Source of the DNA: Gammaproteobacteria bacterium | GTDB taxonomy: Bacteria > Pseudomonadota > Gammaproteobacteria > Burkholderiales > Burkholderiaceae_C | Assembly: GCA_018820395.1 (NCBI GenBank) | Contig: JAHJOG010000263.1 | Coordinates: 20,425 to 84,424 of the forward strand | Direction of reading: 5' to 3' | Length of the DNA stretch: 64,000 bases | Shown: piece after piece, positions 38,405 through 46,743 of the stretch | Layout: the number at the start of each line of letters is the position of its first letter | Position numbering within the stretch: the first letter of the stretch is position 1 | The notes under the pieces: model-generated | What the model was told of the DNA's origin: nothing | Database searches by the model: none | The model's input: the letters and a program-made list of their open reading frames with translations, nothing else | Position numbers and translations under genes: made by a program

Positions 38405-40030
38405 TTACTCCCGCGCGCGGATCCAGCCAGCTGCCTTCTCGGCCATCATGAGTGTCGGGCTGTTGGTGTTGCCGCTGGTGATCGTGGGCATCGCGCCGGC
38501 GTCGACCACGCGCAGTCCGGCCACGCCGCGAACGCGCAGGTGGGCATCGAGCACCGCCATGGGGTCGTTGTCGTGCCCCATCTTCGTGGTGCCCACCGGA
38601 TGGAAGATGGTGGTCGCGATGTCGCCGGCCAGGCGCGCCAGCTCTTCGTCGCTCTGGTATTGCACGCCGGGCTTCCATTCTTCGGGCCGGTACCTTTCGA
38701 GCGCCGGCTGAGCGGCGATGCGGCGCGTGACGCGCAGCGAATCCGCCGCGACCTTGCGGTCTTCGTCGGTGCTGAGGTAGTTGGGTGCGATGGCGGGCGC
38801 GTCTTCGAAGCGAGGGCTTCGGATGCGCACGCTGCCCCGGCTGGTCGGGTTGAGGTTGCACACGCTGGCCGTGAAGGCGGGGAAGCTGTGCAGGGGGTCG
38901 CCGAAGGCTTCGAGCGACAGCGGCTGGACGTGGTATTGGAGATTTGGCCACTCGCGCTCGGGCGAACTCCGGGTGAAGGCGCCCAGCTGCGAGGGAGCCA
39001 TGCTCATGGGGCCGGTGCGCCGAAGCAGGTATTCCATGCCGATGCGGGCCTTGCCGACCAGGGTCGATGCGAGCACGTTGAGCGTCGGTGCGTCCTGGAT
39101 CTTGTAGACGGCGCGGATCTGCAAATGGTCTTGCAGGTTGGCACCGACGCCGGGCGCATCGAGCAGCACGTCGATGCCGTGCTCGCGCAGCAGGTCGGCC
39201 GGGCCGATGCCGGAAAGCTGCAGGATCTGCGGCGAGCCGATGCTGCCGGCACAGAGAATGACTTCCTGTGTGGCCCGGGCGGTGACCATCTCGTGGCCGT
39301 CCCACACCTGGGCGCCGGTGCACCGCCTGCGGCCGTCGGGCATCGACTCGGTGATGAGCCGCGTGACCTGCGCCCCCGTCCACAACTCGAAATTGGGGCG
39401 GCCGTAGCAGGTGGGCCGCAGAAAGGCCTTGGCGGTGTTCCAGCGCCATCCGTTCTTTTGGTTGACCTGGAAGTAGCCCACGCCTTCGTTGCTGCCGCGA
39501 TTGAAATCCGCCGAGGCCGGAATGCCCGCCTGCTGCGCCGCCAGCGCGAAGGCATCGAGGATGTCCCAGCGCAGCCTTTGCTTTTCGACGCGCCATTCGC
39601 CGCCGGCGCCGTGCATCTCGTCGGCACCGAGGTAGTGGTCTTCGTGTTTCTTGAAGGCGGGGAGCACCTCGCTCCAGCGCCAGGCGTCGTCGCCGGTGAG
39701 CTCGGCCCACTGGTCGTAGTCCCGAGACTGTCCGCGCATGTAGATCATGCCGTTGATCGACGACGAGCCGCCCAGGGTCTTGCCGCGCGGATAGCGCAGT
39801 GCCCGGCCGTTGAGGCCCGCGTCGGGCTCGGTCTGGTAGAGCCAGTCGGTGCGCGGGTTGCCGATGCAATAGAGATAGCCGACCGGGATGTGGATCCAGT
39901 GGTAGTCGTCCCGGCGCCCGGCCTCGATGAGCAGCACCCGCACCGGCGTGTCGGCGCTGAGCCGGTTGGCCACCAGGGCGCCGGCCGTGCCTCCGCCGAT
40001 GACGATGTAGTCGAAGGTCGTGTCGCTCAT
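38405..40030 (-). CDS. GMC-family FAD oxidoreductase (choline dehydrogenase-like)
   Basis: 541 residues. FDYIVIGGGTAGALVANRLS is the FAD Rossmann motif; the family signatures RGKTLGGSSSINGMIYMRG and CAGSIGSPQILQLSGIGP and the C-terminal FHPVGTTKMG and GNTNSPTLMMAE (catalytic His and Asn region) are present. It oxidises an alcohol with transfer of electrons to a quinone or dye; substrate unknown, and no betB neighbour supports choline. Start chosen at 40030 because upstream residues in the open frame do not fit the family. Confidence 0.88.
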   Translation of the reverse strand: MSDTTFDYIVIGGGTAGALVANRLSADTPVRVLLIEAGRRDDYHWIHIPVGYLYCIGNPRTDWLYQTEPDAGLNGRALRYPRGKTLGGSSSINGMIYMRGQSRDYDQWAELTGDDAWRWSEVLPAFKKHEDHYLGADEMHGAGGEWRVEKQRLRWDILDAFALAAQQAGIPASADFNRGSNEGVGYFQVNQKNGWRWNTAKAFLRPTCYGRPNFELWTGAQVTRLITESMPDGRRRCTGAQVWDGHEMVTARATQEVILCAGSIGSPQILQLSGIGPADLLREHGIDVLLDAPGVGANLQDHLQIRAVYKIQDAPTLNVLASTLVGKARIGMEYLLRRTGPMSMAPSQLGAFTRSSPEREWPNLQYHVQPLSLEAFGDPLHSFPAFTASVCNLNPTSRGSVRIRSPRFEDAPAIAPNYLSTDEDRKVAADSLRVTRRIAAQPALERYRPEEWKPGVQYQSDEELARLAGDIATTIFHPVGTTKMGHDNDPMAVLDAHLRVRGVAGLRVVDAGAMPTITSGNTNSPTLMMAEKAAGWIRARE

Positions 40031-40045
40031 TGTGCTTCTCGCTTG

Positions 40046-40077
40046 TCTCGCGCTGCGTGTCTCGCGCTGCGTGTCTC
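40046..40077. repeat. Tandem 14-bp repeat upstream of the GMC oxidoreductase
   Basis: TCTCGCGCTGCGTG occurs twice in direct succession (40046-40059, 40060-40073), followed by a third partial copy TCTC. It lies 15-47 bp upstream of the GMC start codon, where copy-number change would alter the promoter or leader. Confidence 0.5.
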
Positions 40078-40203
40078 CTGGCCGCTGCCAGTCTACGCGG
40101 AACGATGGTGCGGAAGACAGGGTGGCGGGCCCCCGGCGGCCGCGCAGCGGTCCTACGCTCGAGCGGGCCGGCGGGTGGTCGATCATTCGCACCCGGCCGG
40201 TTA

Positions 40204-40243
40204 GGATGGGCAGCCATCTGTCCGTGTCAGATCATGCCCATCC
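40204..40243 (+). promoter_or_regulatory. 40-nt hairpin abutting the start codon of the Mla operon
   Basis: GGATGGGCA (40204-40212) pairs with TGCCCATCC (40235-40243) and ATCTG (40216-40220) with CAGAT (40228-40232); the inner loop is 7 nt. The last paired base is directly before the ATG at 40244, and no ribosome binding site is visible. A TAGGAT at 40202-40207 could be a -10, in which case the repeat would be an operator and the mRNA nearly leaderless. Confidence 0.5.
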
Positions 40244-41410
40244 ATGACCATTGCATCGCCGAACGCTGAAGCGCCAGGAGAACCGGCAACGGATCCGCGC
40301 GTCAGTGCGTGCGAGCGCGACGGCCGACGTTGGGCCCTCGCCGAAGGGCCATGGACTGCGATGTCGATGTCGACTCCGCGCGCCTGGCATGCGTTGGCAG
40401 CGAGCCTGCGCGGCGTGCCGGCGAGCGGGGATCTCGGCTGGGACCTGAGGCCGATCGAGAAGCTCGATCACATCGGCGCGCAGCTGCTCTGGAATCACTG
40501 GCAGCAGGCCTGGCCCAAAAACCTGGAGCTCGATCCGCAGCACAGGTCGGTGCTCGACCAGGTGGCTCGCTTCACCACCGCGGCGCCGCCCGAGCCGACC
40601 AAGACCCTGGCCGAACGCTTGAAGGATTTCACGCAGTACGGACCGCGCATCATGTTCGTCGCGCGCGATTTCCTCCGGCTGATCGGCCAACTCACGCTCG
40701 ACATCGGCACCTTGCTGCGCGCGCCCCACCGCGGCCCTTGGCGGGATTTTTCCGGCCACCTCTATCAGTTCGGTGCGACCGCATTGCCCATCACGGCCCT
40801 GGTCGGGCTGCTGATCGGCGTCGTGCTCGCCTACCTCACGTCGCAGCAGTTGCGGCAGTACGGCGGCGAGACCTTCATCGTCAACATCCTGGGCCTGTCG
40901 CTGATCCGCGAACTCGGGCCGGTGCTGGGGGCCGTGCTGATCGCCGGGCGCTCGGGCTCCGCGATCACCGCGCAGATCGGCGTGATGCGCGTCACCGAAG
41001 AACTCGACGCGATGCGCGTGATGGGCATCCCGCACGGCTTCCGGCTGGTGATGCCGCGCGTGCTGGCGCTGGCGATCGCCATGCCGCTCATCAGCATGTG
41101 GACGTCGATGTCGGCGCTCTTCGGCGGCATGATCGCGGCCGATCTGGCACTTGACATCTCGCCGGCCTATTTCATGTCGGCTCTGCCGCGCGCCGTGCCG
41201 ATGACCAATCTGTGGCTGGCGATGGCCAAGTCGGCGGTGTTCGGCATTCTGATCGCGCTCATCGGCTGCTACTTCGGAATGAAGGTCAAGCCCAACACCG
41301 AAAGCCTCGGTCGCGGCACCACCTCGTCGGTCGTGAGTTCGATCACGGTGGTCATCCTGGTCGACGCGATGTTCGCGGTGCTGTTCAGAGGCGTGGGGTT
41401 CCGGGCATGA
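40244..41410 (+). CDS. STAS-MlaE fusion, phospholipid ABC transporter permease
   Basis: 388 residues. The first about 115 residues resemble an MlaB-like STAS domain (DGRRWALAEGPWTAMSM, LGWDLRPIEKLDHIGAQLLW). The rest is an MlaE permease with FGATALPITALVGLLIGVVL, RELGPVLGAVLIAGRSGSA and EELDAMRVMGIP. In E. coli MlaB and MlaE are separate proteins. The complex moves phospholipid between the membranes. The gene overlaps the ATPase gene by 4 nt. Confidence 0.9.
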   Translation: MTIASPNAEAPGEPATDPRVSACERDGRRWALAEGPWTAMSMSTPRAWHALAASLRGVPASGDLGWDLRPIEKLDHIGAQLLWNHWQQAWPKNLELDPQHRSVLDQVARFTTAAPPEPTKTLAERLKDFTQYGPRIMFVARDFLRLIGQLTLDIGTLLRAPHRGPWRDFSGHLYQFGATALPITALVGLLIGVVLAYLTSQQLRQYGGETFIVNILGLSLIRELGPVLGAVLIAGRSGSAITAQIGVMRVTEELDAMRVMGIPHGFRLVMPRVLALAIAMPLISMWTSMSALFGGMIAADLALDISPAYFMSALPRAVPMTNLWLAMAKSAVFGILIALIGCYFGMKVKPNTESLGRGTTSSVVSSITVVILVDAMFAVLFRGVGFRA

Positions 41411-42252
41411 GCGACGGCGAATCGATCGACCCCATCCAACCCGCCGAGCCGACAGACGTGGTCCGGATCCAGAAGCTCTGGACCGTGTTCGAAACGCCGG
41501 AGGGCGATCAGGTGGTGCACCGCGATCTCGACCTGACGATTCGCCAAGGCGAGCTGTTGTCGCTGGTGGGCGGATCGGGCACCGGCAAGACGGTGCTGCT
41601 GCGCCAGATCCTCGGGCTCGAGCATCCGGCCAAGGGCGAGATCAGCGTGCTTGGGCGGCCGCCGGGCCAACTGGGCGCGATGGGCGCGGCGAACGTGGGC
41701 ATGCTGTTCCAGCACGGCGCGCTCTTCTCCGCGTTCAGCGTGCTGGAGAACATCGCCTTTCCGCTGCGCGAACTCAAGCTGATGCCCGATGACCTGATTC
41801 GCGATGCCGCGCTGGTCAAGCTGCAGATGGTGGGCCTCGAAGCGCACCATGCCACGCGGCGGCCGGCCGACTTGTCGGGCGGGATGATCAAGCGCGTGGC
41901 GCTCGCCAGGGCGCTGATCATGGACCCTCCGCTGCTGCTGCTGGACGAGCCCACCGCAGGGCTCGACCCAGAGGGCGCCGACGAATTCTGCGACCTGCTC
42001 GGGGGGCTGCATCGCGAGCTCGGGCTCACGGTCGTCATGGTCACGCACGACCTCGACACGTTGTTCGATCTGAGCACGCGCATCGCCGTGCTGGCCGATC
42101 AGCGCGTGATCGTCGCCGGGACGGCGCGCGAGGTGATCGCCTACCCGCACCCCTTCATTCAAAACTACTTTCTCGGCGGACGCGGCCAGCGTGCCATGGA
42201 AGCGCTGCACGTTCCTCGCGCGCGCGACACCGCCTCATCGAAACAAGGGTAA
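41407..42252 (+). CDS. MlaF-like ABC transporter ATP-binding protein
   Basis: 281 residues. Walker A GGSGTGKTVLL, Q-loop MLFQHGALFSAFSV, signature LSGGMIKRVALARAL, Walker B LLLLDEPTAGLDP, H-loop THDLDTL. The SGGM(I/Q)KR signature is typical for MlaF. It powers the MCE transporter and lies between the permease and MlaD-like genes. Confidence 0.93.
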   Translation: MSDGESIDPIQPAEPTDVVRIQKLWTVFETPEGDQVVHRDLDLTIRQGELLSLVGGSGTGKTVLLRQILGLEHPAKGEISVLGRPPGQLGAMGAANVGMLFQHGALFSAFSVLENIAFPLRELKLMPDDLIRDAALVKLQMVGLEAHHATRRPADLSGGMIKRVALARALIMDPPLLLLDEPTAGLDPEGADEFCDLLGGLHRELGLTVVMVTHDLDTLFDLSTRIAVLADQRVIVAGTAREVIAYPHPFIQNYFLGGRGQRAMEALHVPRARDTASSKQG

Positions 42253-42256
42253 CGCC

Positions 42257-43243
42257 ATGGAAAACAAAGCACATGCCATTGCCGCCGGCGCCTTCGTGCT
42301 CGGACTGATCGGCTTGCTGGTCGCGCTGGTGGTCTGGCTCACGCACGACAACACCGTCCGCAACACGTACGAGCTTTCAACCCGCGACGCGGTGAGCGGG
42401 CTGCAGCCGCAGGCGACGGTGCGCTACCGAGGCATCTCGGTCGGCCGCGTCACGTCGATCGACTTCGACCCAAAAGTCAAGGGCAACGTGCGGGTGCGCA
42501 TTTCGGTCGACGAGCGGGTCCCGCTCACCACCTCGACCTTCGCCACGCTGAGCTACCAGGGCGTGACCGGGCTGGCCTTCATCGCGCTGGACGACAAGGG
42601 CGAATCGCAGGTGTCGCTCAAACCCGATGAAAACAACCCACCGCGCATTCCGCTGCGGCCGTCGCTCCTGGCGCAACTGCAGGATCGGGGCGAGGTCATC
42701 ATCGACCGCGTGGACGACGTGACGCGCCGCGCCAGCGTGCTGCTGGGGGACGACAACCAGAAGCGCATCGCCGACGCGCTGGAGAACATCGCGCAGGCGG
42801 CGGCCAGTGCCAATCACCTCACGAAGTCGCTCGAAGCCACGGTCAACACGGGGCTCAACCCGACGCTTGCCGCCCTGCCTCCGCTGGTGGACCGCACCAA
42901 GGACACCATGGCCTCGCTCAAGAAGGCCGCAAGCGATGTCTCGCGCGCAGCGAGCAACTTCAACACCACCGTCGCGAAACTCAATGCCAAGGACGGCGCG
43001 ATCGATCGCCTGGGCGACGGCACCAAGGCGCTGTCGCAGGCGGTCGAGACCTTCAGCACGGCCACACTGCCGCGCGTGAATCAGGTCGCCGACGACACGT
43101 CGCGCGCGCTGCGCCGCGTGGGCCGCGCGGCCGACGGTTTGACCGATAACCCTCAGTCGTTGCTGTTCGGCTCCGGCGGCGTCAACGCAGGTCCGGGCGA
43201 GCCCGGCTTTTCGCCGCCCGCGGCGGCAGCGGCCCGTCCCTGA
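42257..43243 (+). CDS. MlaD/MCE-domain protein
   Basis: 328 residues: an N-terminal membrane anchor (AAGAFVLGLIGLLVALVVWL), one MCE domain (about 37-120; VSGLQPQATVRYRGISVGRV), then a long helical region with coiled-coil character (about 150-290) and a proline/alanine tail. It forms the periplasmic lipid-binding ring of the transporter. Longer than E. coli MlaD (about 180 residues), closer to the PqiB/YebT-like or Mycobacterium-like helical extension type. Confidence 0.9.
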   Translation: MENKAHAIAAGAFVLGLIGLLVALVVWLTHDNTVRNTYELSTRDAVSGLQPQATVRYRGISVGRVTSIDFDPKVKGNVRVRISVDERVPLTTSTFATLSYQGVTGLAFIALDDKGESQVSLKPDENNPPRIPLRPSLLAQLQDRGEVIIDRVDDVTRRASVLLGDDNQKRIADALENIAQAAASANHLTKSLEATVNTGLNPTLAALPPLVDRTKDTMASLKKAASDVSRAASNFNTTVAKLNAKDGAIDRLGDGTKALSQAVETFSTATLPRVNQVADDTSRALRRVGRAADGLTDNPQSLLFGSGGVNAGPGEPGFSPPAAAAARP

Positions 43244-43270
43244 ACTCCCTCGAAACCCCTGAAAGCACGC

Positions 43271-43921
43271 ATGAACTCCCCACGCAAAGCCGCACTGGCT
43301 CGTGCAGCCATGCTGGCCGTGGCGCTGGTCGCCGGCTGCGGCGCGCTGCCGGACAAGCCGACCCGCGCCACGCTGTACGACTTCGGGCCGGGTCCCAAGA
43401 TCAGTTCGCCTTCAGCGACGAATGCGTCGCGCCTGCCGCCGATCGCTTTCGCCGAGATCGACGCGAGCCCACGCCTGGAAGGCACTCAGCTGCTGTATCG
43501 GCTCGGCTATGCCAATGCCAACGAACTGCGGCCTTACGGGCAGGCGCGCTGGAGTCTCGCGCCGGCGCAACTGCTGCACCAACGCCTGCGCGATGCCCTG
43601 GCCGCAGAGCGCACCGTGCTCGACCTGACCGAAGGCGCGACCATCGCGCGCACCGAAGGTCGCGCGCCCGACAAGCTCAAGGTGTCGCTCGAGGAGTTCA
43701 CGCACTACTTCGAGTCGCCGGCTCGAAGCGTCGGACTGGTGCGCCTGCGTGCCACCCTCATCCGCAGGGAAGCCGGCGGCGACCGGGTGCTCGCGCAACG
43801 CGTGTTCGCGGCCGAGCGGCCCGCGCCGACGGCCGATGCACCGGGCGGCGTGACGGGGCTGGCAGCGGCCAGCGATGCGGTGGTGGCCGACGTGGTCGCG
43901 TGGGTGGACGCGCAGCGCTAG
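43271..43921 (+). CDS. ABC-type transport auxiliary lipoprotein (PqiC-like)
   Basis: 216 residues with a lipobox LVAGC (C near residue 24) and a domain beginning RATLYDFGPGP with RLPPIAFAEIDAS and LLYRLGYANANELRPYGQARW, typical of the PqiC/ABC auxiliary family. It probably sits in the outer membrane and docks the MCE protein. It ends the operon; the convergent marC-like gene stops 4 nt away. Confidence 0.85.
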   Translation: MNSPRKAALARAAMLAVALVAGCGALPDKPTRATLYDFGPGPKISSPSATNASRLPPIAFAEIDASPRLEGTQLLYRLGYANANELRPYGQARWSLAPAQLLHQRLRDALAAERTVLDLTEGATIARTEGRAPDKLKVSLEEFTHYFESPARSVGLVRLRATLIRREAGGDRVLAQRVFAAERPAPTADAPGGVTGLAAASDAVVADVVAWVDAQR

Positions 43922-43925
43922 TGGA

Positions 43926-44576
43926 CTATCGGGCGAGGATGGGAAAGAGCTTGCCCAGACCGTCCGCCATGACCTCGACGGCCAGCGCGGCAAGGATCAG
44001 TCCCATCAACCGGGTCATGACGTTGATGCCGGTCTTGCCCAGCACGCGGGCGATCGGTTGCGCGAGCGAGAAGGCGATGCCTGTCGCCAGGCCGATCACC
44101 ACGCCGTAGCCGACCAGGAGCGCGAGCTCCCAGATGCGCTGCGCCTTTTCGGCATAGATGACCACGGTCGACATCGTGGCCGGTCTGGTGAGGAGCGGGA
44201 TGGTCAGCGGAACCACGGCGATCGATGCGCCCAAGGACGCCTTCACCTCGGTGGCGCGGATTTCTTCCTGGCTGGTCTTGGACTCGGCGGGCTGCGCGTT
44301 GAGCATGTTGAGCGCGCTCATCAGCAGCAACATGCCGCCGCCGACCTGGAAGCTCGCGATCGAGATGCCGAAGAACGACAGCAGCTGCAATCCGACCAGC
44401 GCGCACACGGCGATGACGATGAATGCGCTCAGGGCCGACACCCAAGCGGTGCGCTTGCGCTGCCGCTCGCTGTAGCCCTGCGTGTAGTGGATAAAGAAGG
44501 GAACTATCGCCAGCGGGTTCACGATGGCGAGCAGGGTGATCAAGGGCTTGATCAGATCCATCGCGGGCGTGGCCAT
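43926..44576 (-). CDS. MarC-family integral membrane protein
   Basis: 216 residues with six hydrophobic segments, including LITLLAIVNPLAIVPFFI near the N-terminus and PLTIPLLTRPATMSTVVIY, which identify the MarC (UPF0056) family. Its function is not known; an old link to multiple antibiotic resistance was not upheld. The start overlaps the SDR stop codon by one base (TGATG), so the two are coupled. Confidence 0.88.
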   Translation of the reverse strand: MATPAMDLIKPLITLLAIVNPLAIVPFFIHYTQGYSERQRKRTAWVSALSAFIVIAVCALVGLQLLSFFGISIASFQVGGGMLLLMSALNMLNAQPAESKTSQEEIRATEVKASLGASIAVVPLTIPLLTRPATMSTVVIYAEKAQRIWELALLVGYGVVIGLATGIAFSLAQPIARVLGKTGINVMTRLMGLILAALAVEVMADGLGKLFPILAR

Positions 44577-45322
44577 CAGCGTCCGCCTGTGACTTCCAGG
44601 AAGGTTCCGGTGACGTAGCTCGCCTCCGGGGAGAGCAGCCAGAGGATCGCGGTGGCCACTTCGGCGGCGCTTCCGGTGCGCTTCATCGGTACCGAGGGCG
44701 CAAGCTGTGCGGCGCGATCCGGCAGGCCGCCGGAGGCGTGGATGTCGGTGTCGATGAGGCCCGGCCTCACGGCGTTCACGCGGATGCCCTCTTCGGCGAC
44801 TTCCTTGGCGAGCCCGATGGTGAAGCTGTCGATGGCGCCCTTGCTCGCCGCATAGTCGACGTACTGTCCCGGCGATCCGAGCCGCGCCGCCGCGCTCGAC
44901 AGATTGACGATGGCACCTCCCGCGCCGCCATACCGCGTGCTCATGCGGCGCACGGCTTCGCGGGCGCACACGAAGCTGCCGACGATGTTGATCCTGAACA
45001 TGCGCTCGAGCCGCTCGACGCTCATTTCGTCGACGCGCGCCTTCATGTCGACCACGCCGGCGTTGTTGACCAGCGCGGTGAGAGGGCCGAACCGTGCGTC
45101 GATCTTCTGGAACATCGAGAGCACCTGCGCTTCGTCGCCCACGTCGGCCTGCACGCTCATGGCGCTGCCGCCCATCGCGCGGATCTCGCGCACCACCTCG
45201 TCGGCTGCGAGCGAATTGCTGGTGTAGTTCACGGCGACGGCGAAGCCGCGTTCGGCAGCGAGCAACGCGGCCGCCCGGCCGATGCCGCGGCTCGCACCGG
45301 TAATCAAAAGCACCTGGTCCAA
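44576..45322 (-). CDS. Short-chain dehydrogenase/reductase
   Basis: About 248 residues of the classical SDR type: cofactor motif TGASRGIG, NNAG, catalytic S in NLSSAAARLG and YAASK (YxxxK), and the C-terminal EVTGGR. Acidic/basic residues after beta-2 (NYTSNS) fit NADP. The start is read as a TTG at 45322 because it yields the standard N-terminus (DQVLLITGASRGIG) with GGAGG 6 nt upstream; a GTG at 45349 would add nine residues. Substrate unknown. Confidence 0.85.
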   Translation of the reverse strand: MDQVLLITGASRGIGRAAALLAAERGFAVAVNYTSNSLAADEVVREIRAMGGSAMSVQADVGDEAQVLSMFQKIDARFGPLTALVNNAGVVDMKARVDEMSVERLERMFRINIVGSFVCAREAVRRMSTRYGGAGGAIVNLSSAAARLGSPGQYVDYAASKGAIDSFTIGLAKEVAEEGIRVNAVRPGLIDTDIHASGGLPDRAAQLAPSVPMKRTGSAAEVATAILWLLSPEASYVTGTFLEVTGGR

Positions 45323-45406
45323 GTCCTGCCTCCTGCACGCTTCCTGCACGAATGCCGCGCCTCAGTTAAAAACGTGTGGCTGGATTAGATCACCCGGGAG
45401 ACAACC

Positions 45407-46027
45407 GTGAGCCATGTCGTCGACTACTACTTCTCGCCCCAGAGTCCGTGGACTTATCTGGGCCACGCTCGCTTCGCCGCGATGGCGAAAGCCGCCGGCG
45501 CGACCGTCCATGTGCGGCCGGTCGACTTCGGCGCGGTGTTTCCGGTGTCCGGCGGCCTGCCGCTCGGCAAGCGCGCGCCGCAGCGGCAGGCGTACCGTCT
45601 GCTCGAATTGGCGCGTTTCTCGCAGCATCTCGGACTGCCGATCAACCCCAAGCCGAAATTCTTTCCCGTCTCCAACGAAGACGCCGCCAAGCTGATCATC
45701 GCGGTCGACATCGCGGACGGCACCGATGCCGCGATGAAACTTTGCGGTATGGTGTTCGCCGGCGTGTGGGCGCACGAAAAGAACATCGCTGACCCGAAGG
45801 TGCTTGGAGTCCTCGTCGACGAGTGCGGCCTGCCGGCCAAGCGGATCGAACAGTCGCACAGCCAGGCCGTGCAGGAGCGCTACGAGAGTTTCACGCAGCT
45901 TGCGATCGACGCCGAAGTGTTCGGCGCGCCGAGCTACGTGGTCGATGGCGAGATCTTCTGGGGACAGGATCGGCTTGATTTCGTCGAACGCGCGCTGCAA
46001 CGACCATCCACCAATTCAGGAGCATGA
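45407..46027 (+). CDS. 2-hydroxychromene-2-carboxylate isomerase/DsbA-family protein
   Basis: 206 residues of the DsbA-like thioredoxin fold without a CXXC. YYFSPQSPWTYLGH carries the serine used by glutathione-dependent isomerases, and FGAPSYVVDGEIFWGQDRL is the typical C-terminal loop. Characterised members isomerise hydroxychromene carboxylate in naphthalene breakdown; here no other aromatic ring genes are present except the next hydrolase, so a general glutathione-linked role is equally possible. GTG start with GGGAG 6 nt upstream. Confidence 0.8.
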   Translation: MSHVVDYYFSPQSPWTYLGHARFAAMAKAAGATVHVRPVDFGAVFPVSGGLPLGKRAPQRQAYRLLELARFSQHLGLPINPKPKFFPVSNEDAAKLIIAVDIADGTDAAMKLCGMVFAGVWAHEKNIADPKVLGVLVDECGLPAKRIEQSHSQAVQERYESFTQLAIDAEVFGAPSYVVDGEIFWGQDRLDFVERALQRPSTNSGA

Positions 46028-46713
46028 CCATGGGCCAATTCGTCGATCTGACCGCCAAGGACGGCACCACTATCCCTGCCTACGTGGCCGAACCGACAGG
46101 CAAACCGAAAGGCGCGATCGTTGTCGTGCCCGAGATCTTCGGCGTGAACTCGCACATCCGCTCGGTCGCCGACGGATTCGCGGCGGACGGCTATCTCGCG
46201 GTGTCGCCATCGACCTTTCATCGCGCCAAGCCCAATGTCGAACTGGGTTACTCGGACGACGACATGAAGGCCGGCTTCGCCCTCAAGACGGCGGTCGAAG
46301 CCTTGCCTGCGCCGGGCGTGATGCAGGACATCCAGGCGGCGGTCGCGTATGCGGCCAAGGCCGGCAAGGTCGCCATCGTCGGCTACTGCTGGGGCGGGCT
46401 TTTGACCTGGCGCGCCGCGAGCGACGTGTCGGGCCTGGCCGCGGCCATTCCGTACTACGGAGGCGGCATGACCACGCCGGAAGAAAGCGCGCGCAGCCCC
46501 AAGGTGCCCGTGCTGGCGCACTTCGGCAACAACGACCACTGGATTCCGATGGACTCGATCGAGAGCTTCAAGAAGGCGCATCCGGAGGTCGAAGTGCATG
46601 TCTACGAATCCGGGCACGGCTTCAATTGCGATCAGCGGGGTTCGTACAACGCCGACGCAGCCAAGCTGGCGCGCGAACGAACCATGGCCTTTCTGGCCAA
46701 GCACGTCGGCTGA
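46024..46713 (+). CDS. Dienelactone hydrolase family protein
   Basis: 229-residue alpha/beta hydrolase with triad C122 (VGYCWGG), D171 (NNDHW) and H198 (SGHGF), as in carboxymethylenebutenolidase. E37 in VVPEIFGV is also conserved. It would open enol-lactones to maleylacetate-type products, though many paralogues have other esters as substrates. ATGA overlap with the preceding isomerase gene. Confidence 0.88.
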   Translation: MTMGQFVDLTAKDGTTIPAYVAEPTGKPKGAIVVVPEIFGVNSHIRSVADGFAADGYLAVSPSTFHRAKPNVELGYSDDDMKAGFALKTAVEALPAPGVMQDIQAAVAYAAKAGKVAIVGYCWGGLLTWRAASDVSGLAAAIPYYGGGMTTPEESARSPKVPVLAHFGNNDHWIPMDSIESFKKAHPEVEVHVYESGHGFNCDQRGSYNADAAKLARERTMAFLAKHVG

Positions 46714-46743
46714 CCCGATCCGCGCCGCTGACCGACGGCCGCT

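Noticed and set aside
43926..45338. A 470-residue frame covering the SDR and MarC genes.
   Set aside because: Only the last 216 residues look like a protein family (MarC); the rest is a shadow of the SDR gene, whose motifs are in a different frame.
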